Below are positions 1 through 10,881 of a DNA stretch of 64,000 bases, piece after piece; the stretch's first letter is position 1, and every line of letters begins with the position of its first letter. The notes beneath the pieces are model-generated. The model was not told where the DNA came from. It saw only the letters and a list, made by a program, of their open reading frames with translations, and did not search any database. The position numbers and the translations under genes were made by a program. This DNA is from Escallonia rubra. Its lineage: Eukaryota; Streptophyta; Magnoliopsida; Escalloniales; Escalloniaceae. The stretch lies in contig JAVXUO010001530.1 of NCBI GenBank assembly GCA_033065855.1, positions 62,001 to 126,000 of the forward strand. The letters run 5' to 3'.

Positions 1-385
1 TGGTTCAGGAACTTCTTCAGACAATTCGACAAGTGAAGAAAAAAAAGGTGCTATGTTTTTTTATGTTGGATCTTCAGAAAGCATATGATAGGTAAGTTGT
101 AGGTTTTTGGAAGACACGCTAACAGTGATGGGACTGCCTCAGAGTAAGATTTCACTCATTATGCATTGTACCAACTCAAAACTGTTTCTCTTTGCAATGG
201 AATGGTGAGCGCACTGAGTCATTTACTCCAACATGTGGCCCACGTCAGGGAGACCCTTTACCGCTATACCTTTTTGTGTTCACTATGGAATGGCTCACGC
301 ACTTGAAAAATGCGAGTGTCTCAAGGAAGGATTGGAAACCTATCAAGGCAGCAAGAGGTGGTCCAACAATCTCTCATTTATTCTT

Positions 386-1180
386 TTTTTTTTTTTGGTC
401 GAACGGGAACTACATTAACTAAACCACAAAAGTACAACCTAAAGGCGCACAAACGAACGTTTGGCCCTGGAAATAACGTACCAAAAGTACAATAAAGAGA
501 GCACAAGTTGAAACTTGACCCTGGAAATTAAAGTGGCCGACATGGCCTTGCAAGAAAACGGAAGGGATAAGTATTACCACTGTTGGATTTACAAAATCCA
601 GATCGAATGGTAACGGGGTGGAAAAGATGTAGCGGGACATCAATTCCAAGAGCCGCACGAAATGGCAGTTTAAATTACTGCCGCGGTTATGGTTGGATCT
701 TGAGGTGGAACGAGTTCTCAAGGCCGGATCTGAAAGATCCGCAGCTCGAAGAGAGTCGGCTTCATCCATCTCAATGAGATCCTTTATCTTCAATCCACAA
801 ACCCTCCAAATCGGACCCGCGTCATAGATTGCAAACCGAACCAGCTTGATCGGAAGTCCGGATCTGAAATAACATTTCAGATCTGAGGTTTGCGAGAGCG
901 AAGGAGGAGAATTATGGCTGAAGATCTTTCGATCTAAGGGTGGGGGTAGAGATCGGGGGGTGGATGACGGTGTTGGCGAATGGCGGCATAGGCGAGATGC
1001 CGAGGAAGGGGGGGCAAAAGACACTAACAGCAACAAGAGAAAGAGGGCCTCCCCTTCCATCCTCACAGCCATAGAAGCTGAAGGAGGAAGGGGGCGGCGA
1101 CGCTATCTGGAGAGAAGAGGAGCAGAAGACTTTAGGGTTTTTTTCTCTCGCAGGCAGAAGGAGACAGGTTGGGAGACTGA
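386..1180 (-). mobile_element. Poly(A)-tailed retro-insertion with 19-bp target duplication
   Basis: A 795-bp insertion interrupts LINE-A. It is flanked by perfect 19-bp direct repeats (caatctctcatttattctt at 367-385 and 1181-1199). The plus-strand T run at 384-396 is a minus-strand poly(A) tail, preceded by a CGACC-type 3' end like that of LINE-B. Long target duplication plus poly(A) tail shows target-primed reverse transcription. The minus strand contains an open frame (1072-419, 217 codons) starting with a hydrophobic signal-like stretch (LFLLLLLVSF) and then low-complexity Ser/Pro sequence, with no domain I recognise; coding is doubtful. It may be an internally deleted LINE (5' leader joined to 3' tail), a SINE-like element or a processed transcript. 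Confidence 0.8.
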
Positions 1181-1319
1181 CAATCTCTCATTTATTCTTC
1201 ACTGATGACCTGTTGCTCTTTTGCTGAGGCATCTGCCGAGCAAGCCTTAATCATCAAGGAAGTTATGACACATTATGTGAAGCATCGGGTCAAAATGTCC
1301 ATCTCACTAAATCTAAGAG

Positions 1320-2371
1320 TGTGTTTGAAGCTCATCTCACTTTTCATTTTTTCTTAAAAACCAAAAACAACAACCAAAACCTCCATGAGGTTTCTTTTTT
1401 TTACAAAATTGATAGGTTGTTTGATAGCAGTTTTGGATAATTGATTTTTACTTCTTTTTTTCTTCCTATTTTTCCTCTTTTCTTTTCTTTCATTTTGCAA
1501 TACTTGAGAACTTCTTCTGAACTCTTATGTTCAACAACCAGAAGCGCCTCCACCACGACCAACACATCTCATTCGCCAGCGTCCAACTATTGCTATGACA
1601 GTAACACACTGGCGTGCAAATTAGGGCTTCATTGGTTTGGTTGAGGTTTGATTGGGTGAATACTTTGATTGGTTTGGAATTTACCTGAGCAAATTAAAGA
1701 TACTAGGGCTAATCGATGGATGAAATCTTTTGGTGATTTTTGTTGTAGGGAAAAAGGTGGTTAGTATTATTGTATTTTGATTTAGAGGAGTGGTGGCCGA
1801 TGCCGTGGTGGTGACCAAAGGTAGAGGGTTTGGTGTTCGGCGGTTGTGGTTATCAGTCGCTATGATGGTTGGCAGAATTTGTGGGTGTAGGTCAGTGGTG
1901 GTGGTGACGACAATCAATAGGTATGGTGGTTGGCGTTGCTGGCAAGTTTGGTGTTCTGGTGTGTTGACCGGTGGTAGTGGCAAATCGGCAATCACTAAGC
2001 TGTAGTGTTTGACAATGTTTGTTGTTTGGAGTTTGGTAGTGTTGCTCATTGGTGGTGGTGGCGGCGGCGGCGGCGGCGGTCAATGAGTATGGTGGTCGGC
2101 AATATTAGTGGTTTGGTGTTCTTTGGTGATAAGTGTTGGTGATGAAGATTGAAGGAAGAAGAGAATGCTTCCAACAAAAGTTCAAACGTGGACCTCACAA
2201 AAACCAAAAAAAAAAAAACTGAAAACTCCAAATAGAGTTGTCAAAAACAATCCCAAAACTAGTTTATAAAACATAAGGGGGAAAAGGGAAAAAGAAAATA
2301 GAATTGTCTGTCAAACGACAATTTTTTTCTTTCCAGTTTTTTAAAACTAAAAACAACTGTTTCAAACCCTG
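1320..2371. mobile_element. hAT-like non-autonomous element (MITE-type)
   Basis: A second insertion in LINE-A. The right terminus read on the minus strand begins CAGGGTTTGAAACAGTTG and continues with alternating A/T runs, a form common in plant hAT MITEs. The left end is a decayed match (tgtgtttgaag). The flanking octamers tctaagag (1312-1319) and cctaagct (2372-2379) agree at 6 of 8 positions, fitting an aged 8-bp hAT duplication. No transposase is present. The interior holds GT/GGT-rich simple sequence, including a GGC-triplet run near 2054-2081. Long open frames there (for example minus 1681-2049) are low-complexity His/Thr/Pro and are not credible genes. Confidence 0.6.
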
Positions 2372-2835
2372 CCTAAGCTTTACATTTCGCCGACATCCCA
2401 CATCGTACGACACGGGGCATCAATCTGATGAGTGGCGTTCCTCTCCCTTGCAATCTTGGACTGACGATGTTACATGAGCGTGTGCTAAAAAACACATATA
2501 ACTACTTGAAAAAGTTTAGAAACATCTATCGGATTGGAAAGCATCGTGTTTATCGTTTGTGGGCAGAGCGACGCTTATACAATTTGTAACTTCAACCATC
2601 CCTTCTTATGCAATGCAGACTATTCCAAGATACCCAAAAGCATTTGCAAAGCCATTGATCGATGCAATAAACGACTTCTATGGGGTGGAACCCTTGATAC
2701 AGGTAAGCTGCATCTTATAGGACATTCTTTGTCATAACAAAAGGCAAGGTGGTTTGGGTTTTGGTAAAATGGCCAATGTGAATAGTGCCTTGTTGGGGAA
2801 ACTTGTTGGTGTGTTCTAAACCAAAATGGTACACT

Positions 2836-4440
2836 ATAGTCTCAAGTTCTCTATGCTAAATATTTGCAGAATGGAAAGACTATTTGTTTAGTTGTAGCTA
2901 ATGTGAACACGGGACCATAGAGTTGCTGATTTAATTGTTTGTTTCAAGACAGCAGTAAAAACATTATTATTATTGCGATTGTGGGTGAGGTGAATTATGG
3001 GGTTATGTGCTTTATAACTCTCGAATTTTGTAGCAACCAAACGTTTTTTTTTTCTTTCCCTAATTTAACCTAACCCCATATATGGGTCAACCAACATGAG
3101 TGAAAATATAGCCGGGGTCGGTACTAAACCGACTAAAGAATGAGTGATAACACTGTTTGGGATAACTTTACGTCTTTACCAAACCTTTTAAATGAGTAGA
3201 GGGGTAGAAGAATATGATGTTACCCATGACTCGACTCACCCCACGAACTCCTCTCACCCATTTATGTGGGAGACTAAAGTGGCCCACATGTTCATTTTCA
3301 TATTGTAATTATTAAGTATATCCTACTAACTTGATTATGATTGTGGATAGTTTATTTTTGATAAGCTACATTGAAGTTATGGGAAGAGACGTCTTCCATG
3401 ATGGATGAGAGCTTGTATAGAAGGATTTTCTAAAGCATAACAGGTTCCAAGCATTTTGGTGCCTGTGTTTTCTCTCTCATCATAGAGAGACTTGTGTAGG
3501 TCAGAAAACTCATTTACATACAAAAATTTACAACACATTAATAAGAAGGGTTGCATGGATTTGGATGCGCAAGAGGCATAAAGAGTTGGTGAAGAAGGTG
3601 TCCGTTCGTGAAAGCATTTGGATCGTGAAGAGACAATAATAATACTTAATCATGGTTGAAGTGTTATTTTATTGCACAATAATGCTAACATATGAATGTC
3701 CTTTCTATTGTCCTCCTAAGAGAATAAGGATCTCCTTGCTAGGGTCCATTTTGTTACTTAAATACGATCCTACAACTTATGCTAGCTTGTTCACTCCTTA
3801 GCAGAGGAAATTTATGACTCCATTTTGTGGCTCTGAGTTGTTTAAAACAAGAACTGCTGACGCAAGATGATCACAGAGGGTATGAGGCGCATGACCTTGA
3901 ATAATTAACGTCACACTGACTGATCGAGGTGAGTAAGCATACGACAAAGGCACAAGAAAATAGTTTCCTCGTCAATGGATGACTACCGTAAGTCCACTAA
4001 TATTTTGATGGAGGAAACAGGGAACATCTTGAATCATGAGCTTACATCTCCTTCTGATCTAAAAGGCTCTAAAGGAGGTCCAACGGAACATCTTGAGTAA
4101 TAAAGATTCTGCATCTCACTTGAATCACAGTGAATCATTGTCTAGACTGATTGTGCATCTCACTTGAATCACAGTGAATCATTGTCTAGACTGATTGTGC
4201 ATCTGCACTTGATCATGGTTTCATCTTTTGATGGCTAGATCGAGGGAAGATTCAATACTTTACATGTACGGCTAAACAAAGTTGTTATATGTGACAACAC
4301 CTAATTACCTATCGCAATGCACGTTAGTGTATTCTGTACGGATTCGTATTGCTAATCCATTTTATGCTCTCCTAATCGGTTTTCGAAGTACTTGAAAAGA
4401 TTTCAGAAAGCAAAAGAGAATGGCATGTAAAAAATGACTT
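2836..4440. other. Intergenic stretch without a recognisable gene
   Basis: AT-rich sequence downstream of LINE-A. I find no credible coding frame. No NB-ARC or LRR sequence was found on the minus strand where the rest of a TIR-NBS-LRR gene would be expected. The only structure noted is the 44-bp tandem duplication at 4111-4198. Confidence 0.5.
4111..4198. repeat. 44-bp tandem duplication
   Basis: Two identical 44-bp units (4111-4154, 4155-4198) beginning gcatctcacttgaatcacag, followed by a partial third start (gcatctgcacttgat). The perfect identity suggests a recent slippage or unequal-exchange event. Confidence 0.9.
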
Positions 4441-4453
4441 AGCGTCAAATCAA

Positions 4454-4930
4454 TTACCTGTAATATGTACCTGGGAAGACCCAGCGTACCAAACCTCCTA
4501 ATTCTGCAAGTGCATCCTTCCAGCTGTTCGCCTTGAGCTCGCCCTCCTTCTTTTCGTGCTTAGCAAATGCTCGTGCGAGTTTCTCTTGCTGTTTCTTTTT
4601 CTGTTTCTTCGAATGAGAAGTATTCAATCTATAAAAGATAGGCATGACCGGAAGTCCACTGGTCCTCTTCTTCTCAAGGATCTTCTCCAACTCCAAAAGG
4701 CACCATTTGGAAGTAGCAAATCTCTTTGACATTATGATTATCGAACTCCACGACTCTTCGATTGCCGTCTCCAACTGAGGCCACAGACCTCCTCCTTTCT
4801 TCGTTTTGGTATCTGTAAAAGGAACAATACCTGCCCGCTTCAAACTTTCAACGAGGTAGTCCAGAAACTCAGCCCGACAATCTATACCCCTGAAACATAT
4901 GAACACGTCATGTTTACGCTTTGTTGCCAT
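4454..4930 (-). CDS. TIR-domain protein, probably exon 1 of a truncated TIR-NBS-LRR or a TIR-only gene
   Basis: A 158-codon frame whose residues about 6-150 form a plant TIR domain. It has the bA motif HDVFICFRGID, the AIEES helix (56-60), a strand IIIMSKRFATSKW, the conserved WCLLEL segment with E80 at the position of the NADase glutamate, and the PIFYRL strand. Plant TIR domains act as NAD-consuming enzymes in immune signalling. A stop codon lies just upstream of the ATG, supporting this start. The frame runs out at a good splice donor (tacag|gtaatt near 4457), as TIR exon 1 of TNL genes usually does. No NB-ARC exon follows in the next ~1.6 kb, so it is either a TIR-X/TIR-only gene or a broken TNL. 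The insert KKQKKKQQEK is a lysine/glutamine-rich departure from the usual loop. The bB loop (TKTKKGGGLWPQL) also diverges from the usual RG-E-I pattern. Confidence 0.75.
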   Translation of the reverse strand: MATKRKHDVFICFRGIDCRAEFLDYLVESLKRAGIVPFTDTKTKKGGGLWPQLETAIEESWSSIIIMSKRFATSKWCLLELEKILEKKRTSGLPVMPIFYRLNTSHSKKQKKKQQEKLARAFAKHEKKEGELKANSWKDALAELGGLVRWVFPGTYYR

Positions 4931-5047
4931 CTAACACACTGATGGAGGCAATGGTCTCAATGTAGGCTCCTCCTCCCTCGTGAATGGATTCGGGTCTTAT
5001 ACATATGCGAGGAACGTAAATAAGAAAAGAAAGAAGATGAGTTCAGG

Positions 5048-5510
5048 CTTGCTCCCTCCCCCAACTCGTAGATCTTGGCATCTACCACCTACTTATTTTC
5101 ATTTCTGACATTGGATGGCTGGATCCAGCTCTCGCGGAATAGAAAACGGACTTCGACACACAAATGACCAAACGGGAGGAAAAACAAGTGCGTAAACGTT
5201 GACGCAATTGTGGTTTTCGCCTTTGGTTGAATAAAAAAGGGTTTCTCACGTTCTTCTCAAATTTTCCTCCAAAGTCTTGAATTTACACGGTAGTACTGTC
5301 AAACTTGCTCCCTCCTCCAACTCGTAGATCTTGGCATCTACCAGCTGCTTGATTATTTTTATTTCTAACACTAATTAATGACCCACTGCGAGGAAAACCA
5401 AGTGCGTAAATGTTGACGCAATTGTGGTTTTCATTTGAATAAAAAAAGGGTTTTCACGTTCTTCTTTAAGTTTCCTCCAAAGTCTTGCATTTACGTAGTA
5501 GTATTGTCAA
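5048..5510. repeat. Tandem duplication upstream of the TIR gene
   Basis: Two diverged direct copies, about 5048-5303 and 5304-5510. Each has a cttgctccctcc...tagatcttggcatctacca block followed by a gacgcaattgtggtttt...cctccaaagtcttg block. A related motif, ctgatggaggcaatg, occurs just upstream of the TIR start codon (4938) and again at 5642. The repeat lies 120-580 bp upstream of the TIR ATG on the minus strand, so it may include promoter or 5' leader sequence. No TATA box was confirmed. Confidence 0.75.
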
Positions 5511-5677
5511 GGAGGCATGCGAGTCAATGTAGCCAAACTTAACGTTTATCAAAGTGATTGCACAAAAATTGCATTATATAGCAACCTTTTCCGTGAAGCA
5601 ATTATGTGGTGTAATATTTGTTATGTAGAATGTCAAACACCCTGATGGAGGCAATGACCTCACAGTGTTAAATTATG

Positions 5678-5839
5678 GGAAAAACTTTTGCTGCACAACA
5701 AGGAGCAGCCCCTCCACGTGGCAGCACGTTATTGGTCCAGCATCAAGGCCATGCTCCTTGCACGTGATCGGGCTGGCTGGAGAGAGATAACAGACGTTAA
5801 GGGACGTCCCTGAGATTTTGGAATGGAGAATAATCTGTT

Positions 5840-5887
<48 letters not shown>

Positions 5888-6869
5888 GCGCGTAATCCCC
5901 TTGCAGTCTATTTCTCTCTCTATATCTCTCCTTTATCTCTTCCTTGCCGTCTTCTTCCTCCCCACCAAGAACTTCTGGTCTTCAATATATCATCACTCAA
6001 TTCATATCAATAACGCACTCACATATGCATATATAGCAGAATTTCTGGAAGCCCATCCTTCAAATGGAAATGATATATCTTGGAACCAGGTACTGAACAA
6101 AAAGACCAAATTGAAAGATTGTTCATGTTTTGTTGCAGCTTCATTGAGTACATGCGCCTTCTGGGTTGCTCAAATGGAAATAAAAGACTCAGACTCAACG
6201 CTTGTAATGTAATGAATATGAAAAATTACCTGGACCAGGTACTGAACAAAAAGACCAAGTTGAAAGAGGATGGACGGGCCAACTCATTGATGCTTCAGTG
6301 AAAGCGTCATTGAGTTGAAAGCTTATTCATGTTTTGTTGTCGGTGTCGTTATTCTATGTAATATCGCTTCTCTTGTTAAGGACCTTGCAACAGTAGTGAA
6401 ATCTTAAAAACCATTCCCCACTATCCATATTTTGCAGCTACAACTGTCCACCCAAAAGGTTTATTCTCACGCTAGCCAAAATGACTGTTCGTGATTAGTT
6501 CATTTAACTTGTTTTATTCTCTTATTATAATCCAAGTGGTGCAATATACAACTACATCCAATTCTGAGTCGCATTTAAAAATTTTTGTCAGGTTAATGGC
6601 TTCAATTTGTGTGATTTTGTAAAAGATAAACAGTACGAACATTTTCAACATGGTGTGCCACTTTCCAGGATATATCATTTCCATTCGAATGATGGGCTTC
6701 CGGAAATTCTGCTATATATGCAGATGTGAGTACGTTATTGACATGAATTGAGTGAAGATATATTAAAGACAAAAAGTTCTTGGACTGTGGTGGGGAGGAA
6801 GAATACGGGAAGGAAGAGATAGAGAGAGAAAGATATAGGAAGAAATAGACTGCTAGGTGATTACGGGAG

Positions 6870-6910
<41 letters not shown>

Positions 6911-7084
6911 ACATATTATTCTCCTTTCCAAAATTTCAGGGACGTTCCTTAACGTCTGTTATCTCTCTCTAGGCAGCCCGATCACGTTCGAGGAGCATGG
7001 CCTTGACGCTGGATCAATAATGTGCTGCCATGTGGAGGGGTAGCAACTTGACGCTGCTCATTGGTGTGCAGCAAAATTGTTTCC
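5678..7084. mobile_element. Non-autonomous Mutator-like element with ~410-bp inverted arms
   Basis: The element is bounded by a perfect 9-bp direct repeat, taaattatg (5669-5677 and 7085-7093), the Mutator hallmark. Termini are GGAAAAACTTTTGCTGCAC on the left and GGAAACAATTTTGCTGCAC inverted on the right. Inverted similarity continues through 5678-6085 and 6663-7084, including the CT-rich and (TA)n microsatellites in both arms. The ~580-bp core (6086-6662) has an internal direct repeat (ggtactgaacaaaaagacca at 6089 and 6239) and no transposase. Open frames in the two arms encode mirror-image LSLSLYIYIYI peptides and are not genes. The core could be captured DNA (Pack-MULE-like), but I do not recognise a source. 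Confidence 0.9.
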
Positions 7085-7494
7085 TAAATTATGTGGTGTA
7101 GTATTTGTTATGAAGAATCTCAAACACTTCTTACTAAATAAGTTACTCTTTCTTTTTTGGATATAGTATGAAAATGCTCCTTTAAGTATTCCAATTTTGT
7201 TCATTCAGCACACTATTTTATTAAATGTTTCAATCTCTTTAACTATTTCTGGTTCAGTGACTCTTTTGGTCTCATTTCGTCAGTGTTGACCGTAAAGAGG
7301 TTAAAATAAGCGGTCAAAATGAGGGACAAAACCATAAAATAGTAATAAGTCGTAAAAAAAAAGCAACGTATACCAAACTACGAGTCATCTCGCTGAGTCC
7401 GCTGCCACCTCTCCCTGCCCTTCTCATCCACCGGGCCACGCCAGTCACCACCACACTTCCTAACGTTCCCTCTCCCCTCCCATCTATATACTTT
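7085..7494. other. Spacer between two Mutator-like elements
   Basis: AT-rich sequence with no credible gene. Its first ~40 bp (atgtggtgtagtatttgttatg) repeat the sequence at about 5600-5640 on the other side of the preceding element, so the target had itself been duplicated. The minus-strand frame at 7314-7589 is low complexity and crosses the next element's terminus. Confidence 0.5.
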
Positions 7495-10400
7495 TGAGTA
7501 AATTGCACCAATGGCCACTGAACTATGCCTCCTTTTTCACTTAAGTCACTGAACTTCATTTTGTGCCATTTTGGCCACTGGACTATCAAATCTGACCGAT
7601 TTCACCACTATGTCTGCCGGTGTTAATTTCTCTCCGTTAAATGGTCATGCGCCGTGCACATGACCATTCAAATCAGGGGTAATTTCGTCCCTTTTCCAAA
7701 ACCAAGCGCCATTCGTCTTTCCTCACAACTATTCACTGTCTCTAAAACTAGGCACGACTCTTCCCTTCTTCATCTCTGTAAAAAACTAAAACTTTACACA
7801 ATCACACATACACAAATCCATCCATTGTTTAGGGTTAGATTTAATCAGTGAGTTTGGAACCAGTCGAGATCATAACTCTTGGTGCTCTGTGGCGTTGTGT
7901 GAAGACGATTGAGATGTCGTGGGTCCTTAGAGATGATGGAATTTACGTCAACCCACATGACTTGTATGGTATGTAGATTTAATGTTGTTTATTTCCCTTC
8001 GATTGTTGTGTTCTACGCACAGATACGCACAATGCATATACAAATGATGGGTACACTTAAAATATTCATTTGATTGGGTTAAATATTGCATGCATGTCGA
8101 TCAGTATATTATTTACATATTCATTTGATTGGGAGTTGGGACATTTTTAATTGGTTTCAGAGATAAAATGCCACGGACTTAGGGTTTTTTTTGGTGATTT
8201 TTGTGTTTGAACCAGGAAATGGAGTTGAATACTTTACCACTGAGTTGCATACTGGGGGTGAGTTTTTTTCCAGTCCACAGAGGGTTTATGTTGATGGTTT
8301 CGTAACTTATGTTGATTACTGTGACTGTGACAAGTATTCAATGCATGAATTAGATGAGATGCTAAAAGAATTAGGTTATACTGATGGGGTTAGGTTTTAC
8401 TTCTACAAAATTCCTGGCATGAGTCTTGACAATGGGTTGAGGGTTCTAGGAGGGGATGATGATATAAGGGGACTCTTAAAATTGTTACACTATTATAAGT
8501 ATAAAGTAATTGAGGTCTATGTTGAACATGGAAGTACATCAGTAGAGGAGTTTTTTATGCCACCACCAATACCATCTTCAGTTGTCATTGAAGAGATTGA
8601 GTTAGGTGATGATCATCCTCAGGCTACCCAAGATATAAATGATACACAAGATGAGAAAAGATTTGAGGGTGGTAATCCTCTACTAATAAGTTTTTATGAT
8701 GAGGTAATGCCTCATTTTGATGATACTCAGTTCACACAGTTGCTGCTTCCCAGTAATGACATACTACACCCTAGTGAGCATGAGGATGTGACTGAGTTGC
8801 CTAGTAGAGATGCCCATACCATTGAGCAAGAGCAAGTAGGTACAGAGCATGTAGGTACAGAGCATCAACAACAGAGTGATGAGATAGTTGAGTCATCTGA
8901 GTCAGAAGATGAAGGTGAGGGTGCAGATGAAAATACATTGCATGACAGTGAGTATGAGGCTGAGGAAGATGTACACATTTACAATGCACAAGTGGAGACT
9001 GAAGAAGGCAGGTATAGGGAAAGTATATCACAAATTGAGGATCAGGAGGGTGGCAATTCAGAAGGCTATCATTCTGATGACTTGAGGAGTTTGCCTAGTG
9101 AATCTGAGGATGAAGAAGGCAAGGAAAGCCACCCTCAGTTTAATCATGACAGTGACATGAACAAACCCAGATTTAGTGTAGGCATGTTATTTGCTAACTC
9201 ACAACTACTGAAGGAAGCTATTAGGGAGCATTCAATCATTACAAGGAGAAGAATTAAGCTTTATACTAATGAGAGACACAGAGTCAGGGCAAAGTGTATG
9301 GGAAGTGATCAGTGTAAGTGGATTCTCTATGCATCTAGGTTTGAAGAGAAAAATTGTTTGGTTGTGAAAACATATCAAAAGATACATACTTGCCCAAACA
9401 TATACTACAATGATCAAATCAAATCTGGTTGGCTGTCTAAAAAGTATTTAGACAGGTTCAGGTCAAATCCAACTTGGCCAGTTGAATCCATTAGGGATAC
9501 TGTAAGGGTTGAGTTAGCATCTGGTGTTTCAAGGACTAAGGTATACAGGGCAAAAAGAAAGGCAATTGATTTGGTTGATGGAAGTTACAGGGATCAATTT
9601 AAGGGGTTGTGGGACTACTGTAATGAGATCAGCAGGACTAATCCAGGTTCTACTGCAATCATCAAATTATGTGAGCCCATTGTTGGTGAAGAGTTTCCTA
9701 GATTTCATAGATTATACATGTGTTTGGGGGCTTTGAAGGTTGGTTTTAAAGCAGGTTGTAGGAAGGTGGTTGGGCTTGATGGGTGTTTCTTAAAGGGCCC
9801 TTTTCCAGGACAGTTGTTGACAGCAGTGGGAATTGATCCTGACAATGGAATGTACCCCTTTGCCTGGGCAGTGGTTGAAGCTGAAAATCAACAATCCTGG
9901 AAATGGTTTATCAAATTGGTGGTTGAAGACTTAGACATTGCAGACCAAGGTGATTGGACTTTCATTTCAGACCAACAAAAGGTAATGTTTATTTGATTTT
10001 TTCAATTGTAAATTTGATTTGATTTGATTTGCAATAAGAGTAAATGCTTCATACTTTATTACTAACTGCTCTTACTTTATCAGGGTTTGTTATCTGCACT
10101 AGAGGAAGTATTGCCAGGTTGTGAGCAAAGGTATTGTGTCATGCATTTGTACAAGAACTTTAGGAAGCTATTTCCTAGTTTAGATATGAAAGAAGCCATG
10201 TGGAATGCTGCAAAAGCCCCTAATGTCACATACTTTAAGAGAGCAATGGACACATTAAAGACAGATTGTGTAGGGGCATTTGAGTACCTTTATAAGATAC
10301 CTCCTAGTCATTGGTGTAGGTCCCATTTTTCACTCAAGTCTAGATGTGACCTATTGTTGAACAACTACTGTGAGGTATTTAATAGTTTCATCCTTACCAG

Positions 10401-10881
10401 TAGGGATAAACCAATAATTTCATGCCTTGAGGTAATAAGGGGTCTTATGATGGGAAGGATTGTGAAGAAGAGGAGGGCCATGGAGAAGTGGGATGGCCTT
10501 TTGTGTCCAAAGATACAACAAAAATTGGAAACCATGAAGTCAAAGTCCTGTCATTACAATTGTGAGTGGAATGGTGGTACTCAGTACCATGTAAAGGCTG
10601 CAAGTGGGGAAGGGTATGTTGTAGACCTAAAGGAGAGGAGTTATAGTTGCATGAAATGGGACCTATGTGGGATCCCATGTGTCCATGTTGTTTCTGCTAT
10701 ATATAATGACATGGCAAATGGAGGGAGTGGAGGTGAACCTGAACTATGGGTTGATGAATGTTTTAGGATTGAGACCTTTAAGAAGGTATATAGTCATCTG
10801 TTGAATCCTGTTAATGGTCCCAACTTATGGGAAGAAACAAAGAAAACTTTCCCTCCAAAACTGATTCAACAGAGAAGATGA
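7495..10881 (+). mobile_element. MuDR-like autonomous element (5' terminal region plus transposase), 3' end lost
   Basis: The unit starts near 7495 with a terminal-type sequence (attgcaccaatggccactga...) and contains a complete-looking MuDR-type transposase gene. LINE-B follows immediately after the transposase stop codon, and no inverted copy of the left terminus was found downstream. The right terminus has therefore been deleted or displaced, and no target duplication can be shown. The left boundary is approximate. Confidence 0.6.
7914..10881 (+). CDS. MuDR-type (MULE) transposase, three predicted exons
   Basis: Predicted exons are 7914-7968, 8216-9981 and 10084-10881. The introns are GTATGT...CCAG (phase 1) and GTAATG...TCAG (phase 0), and the joined frame encodes 872 residues. 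Exon 1 starts at ATG 7914 (MSWVLRDDGIYVN) and joins in frame to NGVEYFTTELHTGG. The order is: an N-terminal MuDR plant domain (YVDYCD...ELGYTDGVRFYFYK); an acidic low-complexity linker; the WRKY/GCM1-like DNA-binding zinc domain (KCMGSDQCKWILYAS...KIHTCPN); and a RNase H-fold DDE transposase. The catalytic residues are visible: D540 in GLDGCFLKG, D604 in ISDQQK and E704 in NYCEVFN. A SWIM zinc finger (SYSCMKWDLCGIPCVHV) lies near residue 790. It would cut and rejoin DNA at MULE ends in the nucleus. There is no internal stop, so the protein may be functional even though the right terminus is missing. A host-domesticated FAR1/MUG-like gene is less likely, given the element terminus upstream. Confidence 0.85.

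Larger units (their letters stand above)
1..2835 (+). mobile_element. LINE-A: degraded plant L1-type LINE, split by two insertions
   Basis: Three stretches (1-366, 1200-1319, 2380-2835) read on the plus strand as one decayed reverse transcriptase. The first carries DLQKAYDR-like and GPRQGDPL motifs. The second resumes with the catalytic-box equivalent, FTDDLLLF. The third, over several frames, matches the post-catalytic region: a MLHERV motif, a PKSICKAIDRCNKRLLWGG motif, then a GFGKMANVNSALLGKL-like motif. This order and these motifs are typical of plant L1-clade ORF2. Stops and frameshifts are frequent, so it is non-functional. The breaks coincide with the insertions at 386-1180 and 1320-2371, and removing these restores continuity at the FTDD motif. 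Both ends are indistinct; similarity fades after about 2835. Confidence 0.85.

Noticed and set aside
1681-2083. Overlapping open frames on both strands in the GGT/GGC-rich part of the hAT-like element
   Set aside because: Low-complexity Thr/His/Pro or Val/Gly translations, both strands open, and they lie inside a MITE; composition alone explains them.
5823-6212. 129-codon frame starting MENNLFLSLSLYIYIYI and its mirror at 6602-6931
   Set aside because: These are the two inverted arms of the Mutator-like element read through CT and TA microsatellites; no domain, and both arms give the same peptide style.
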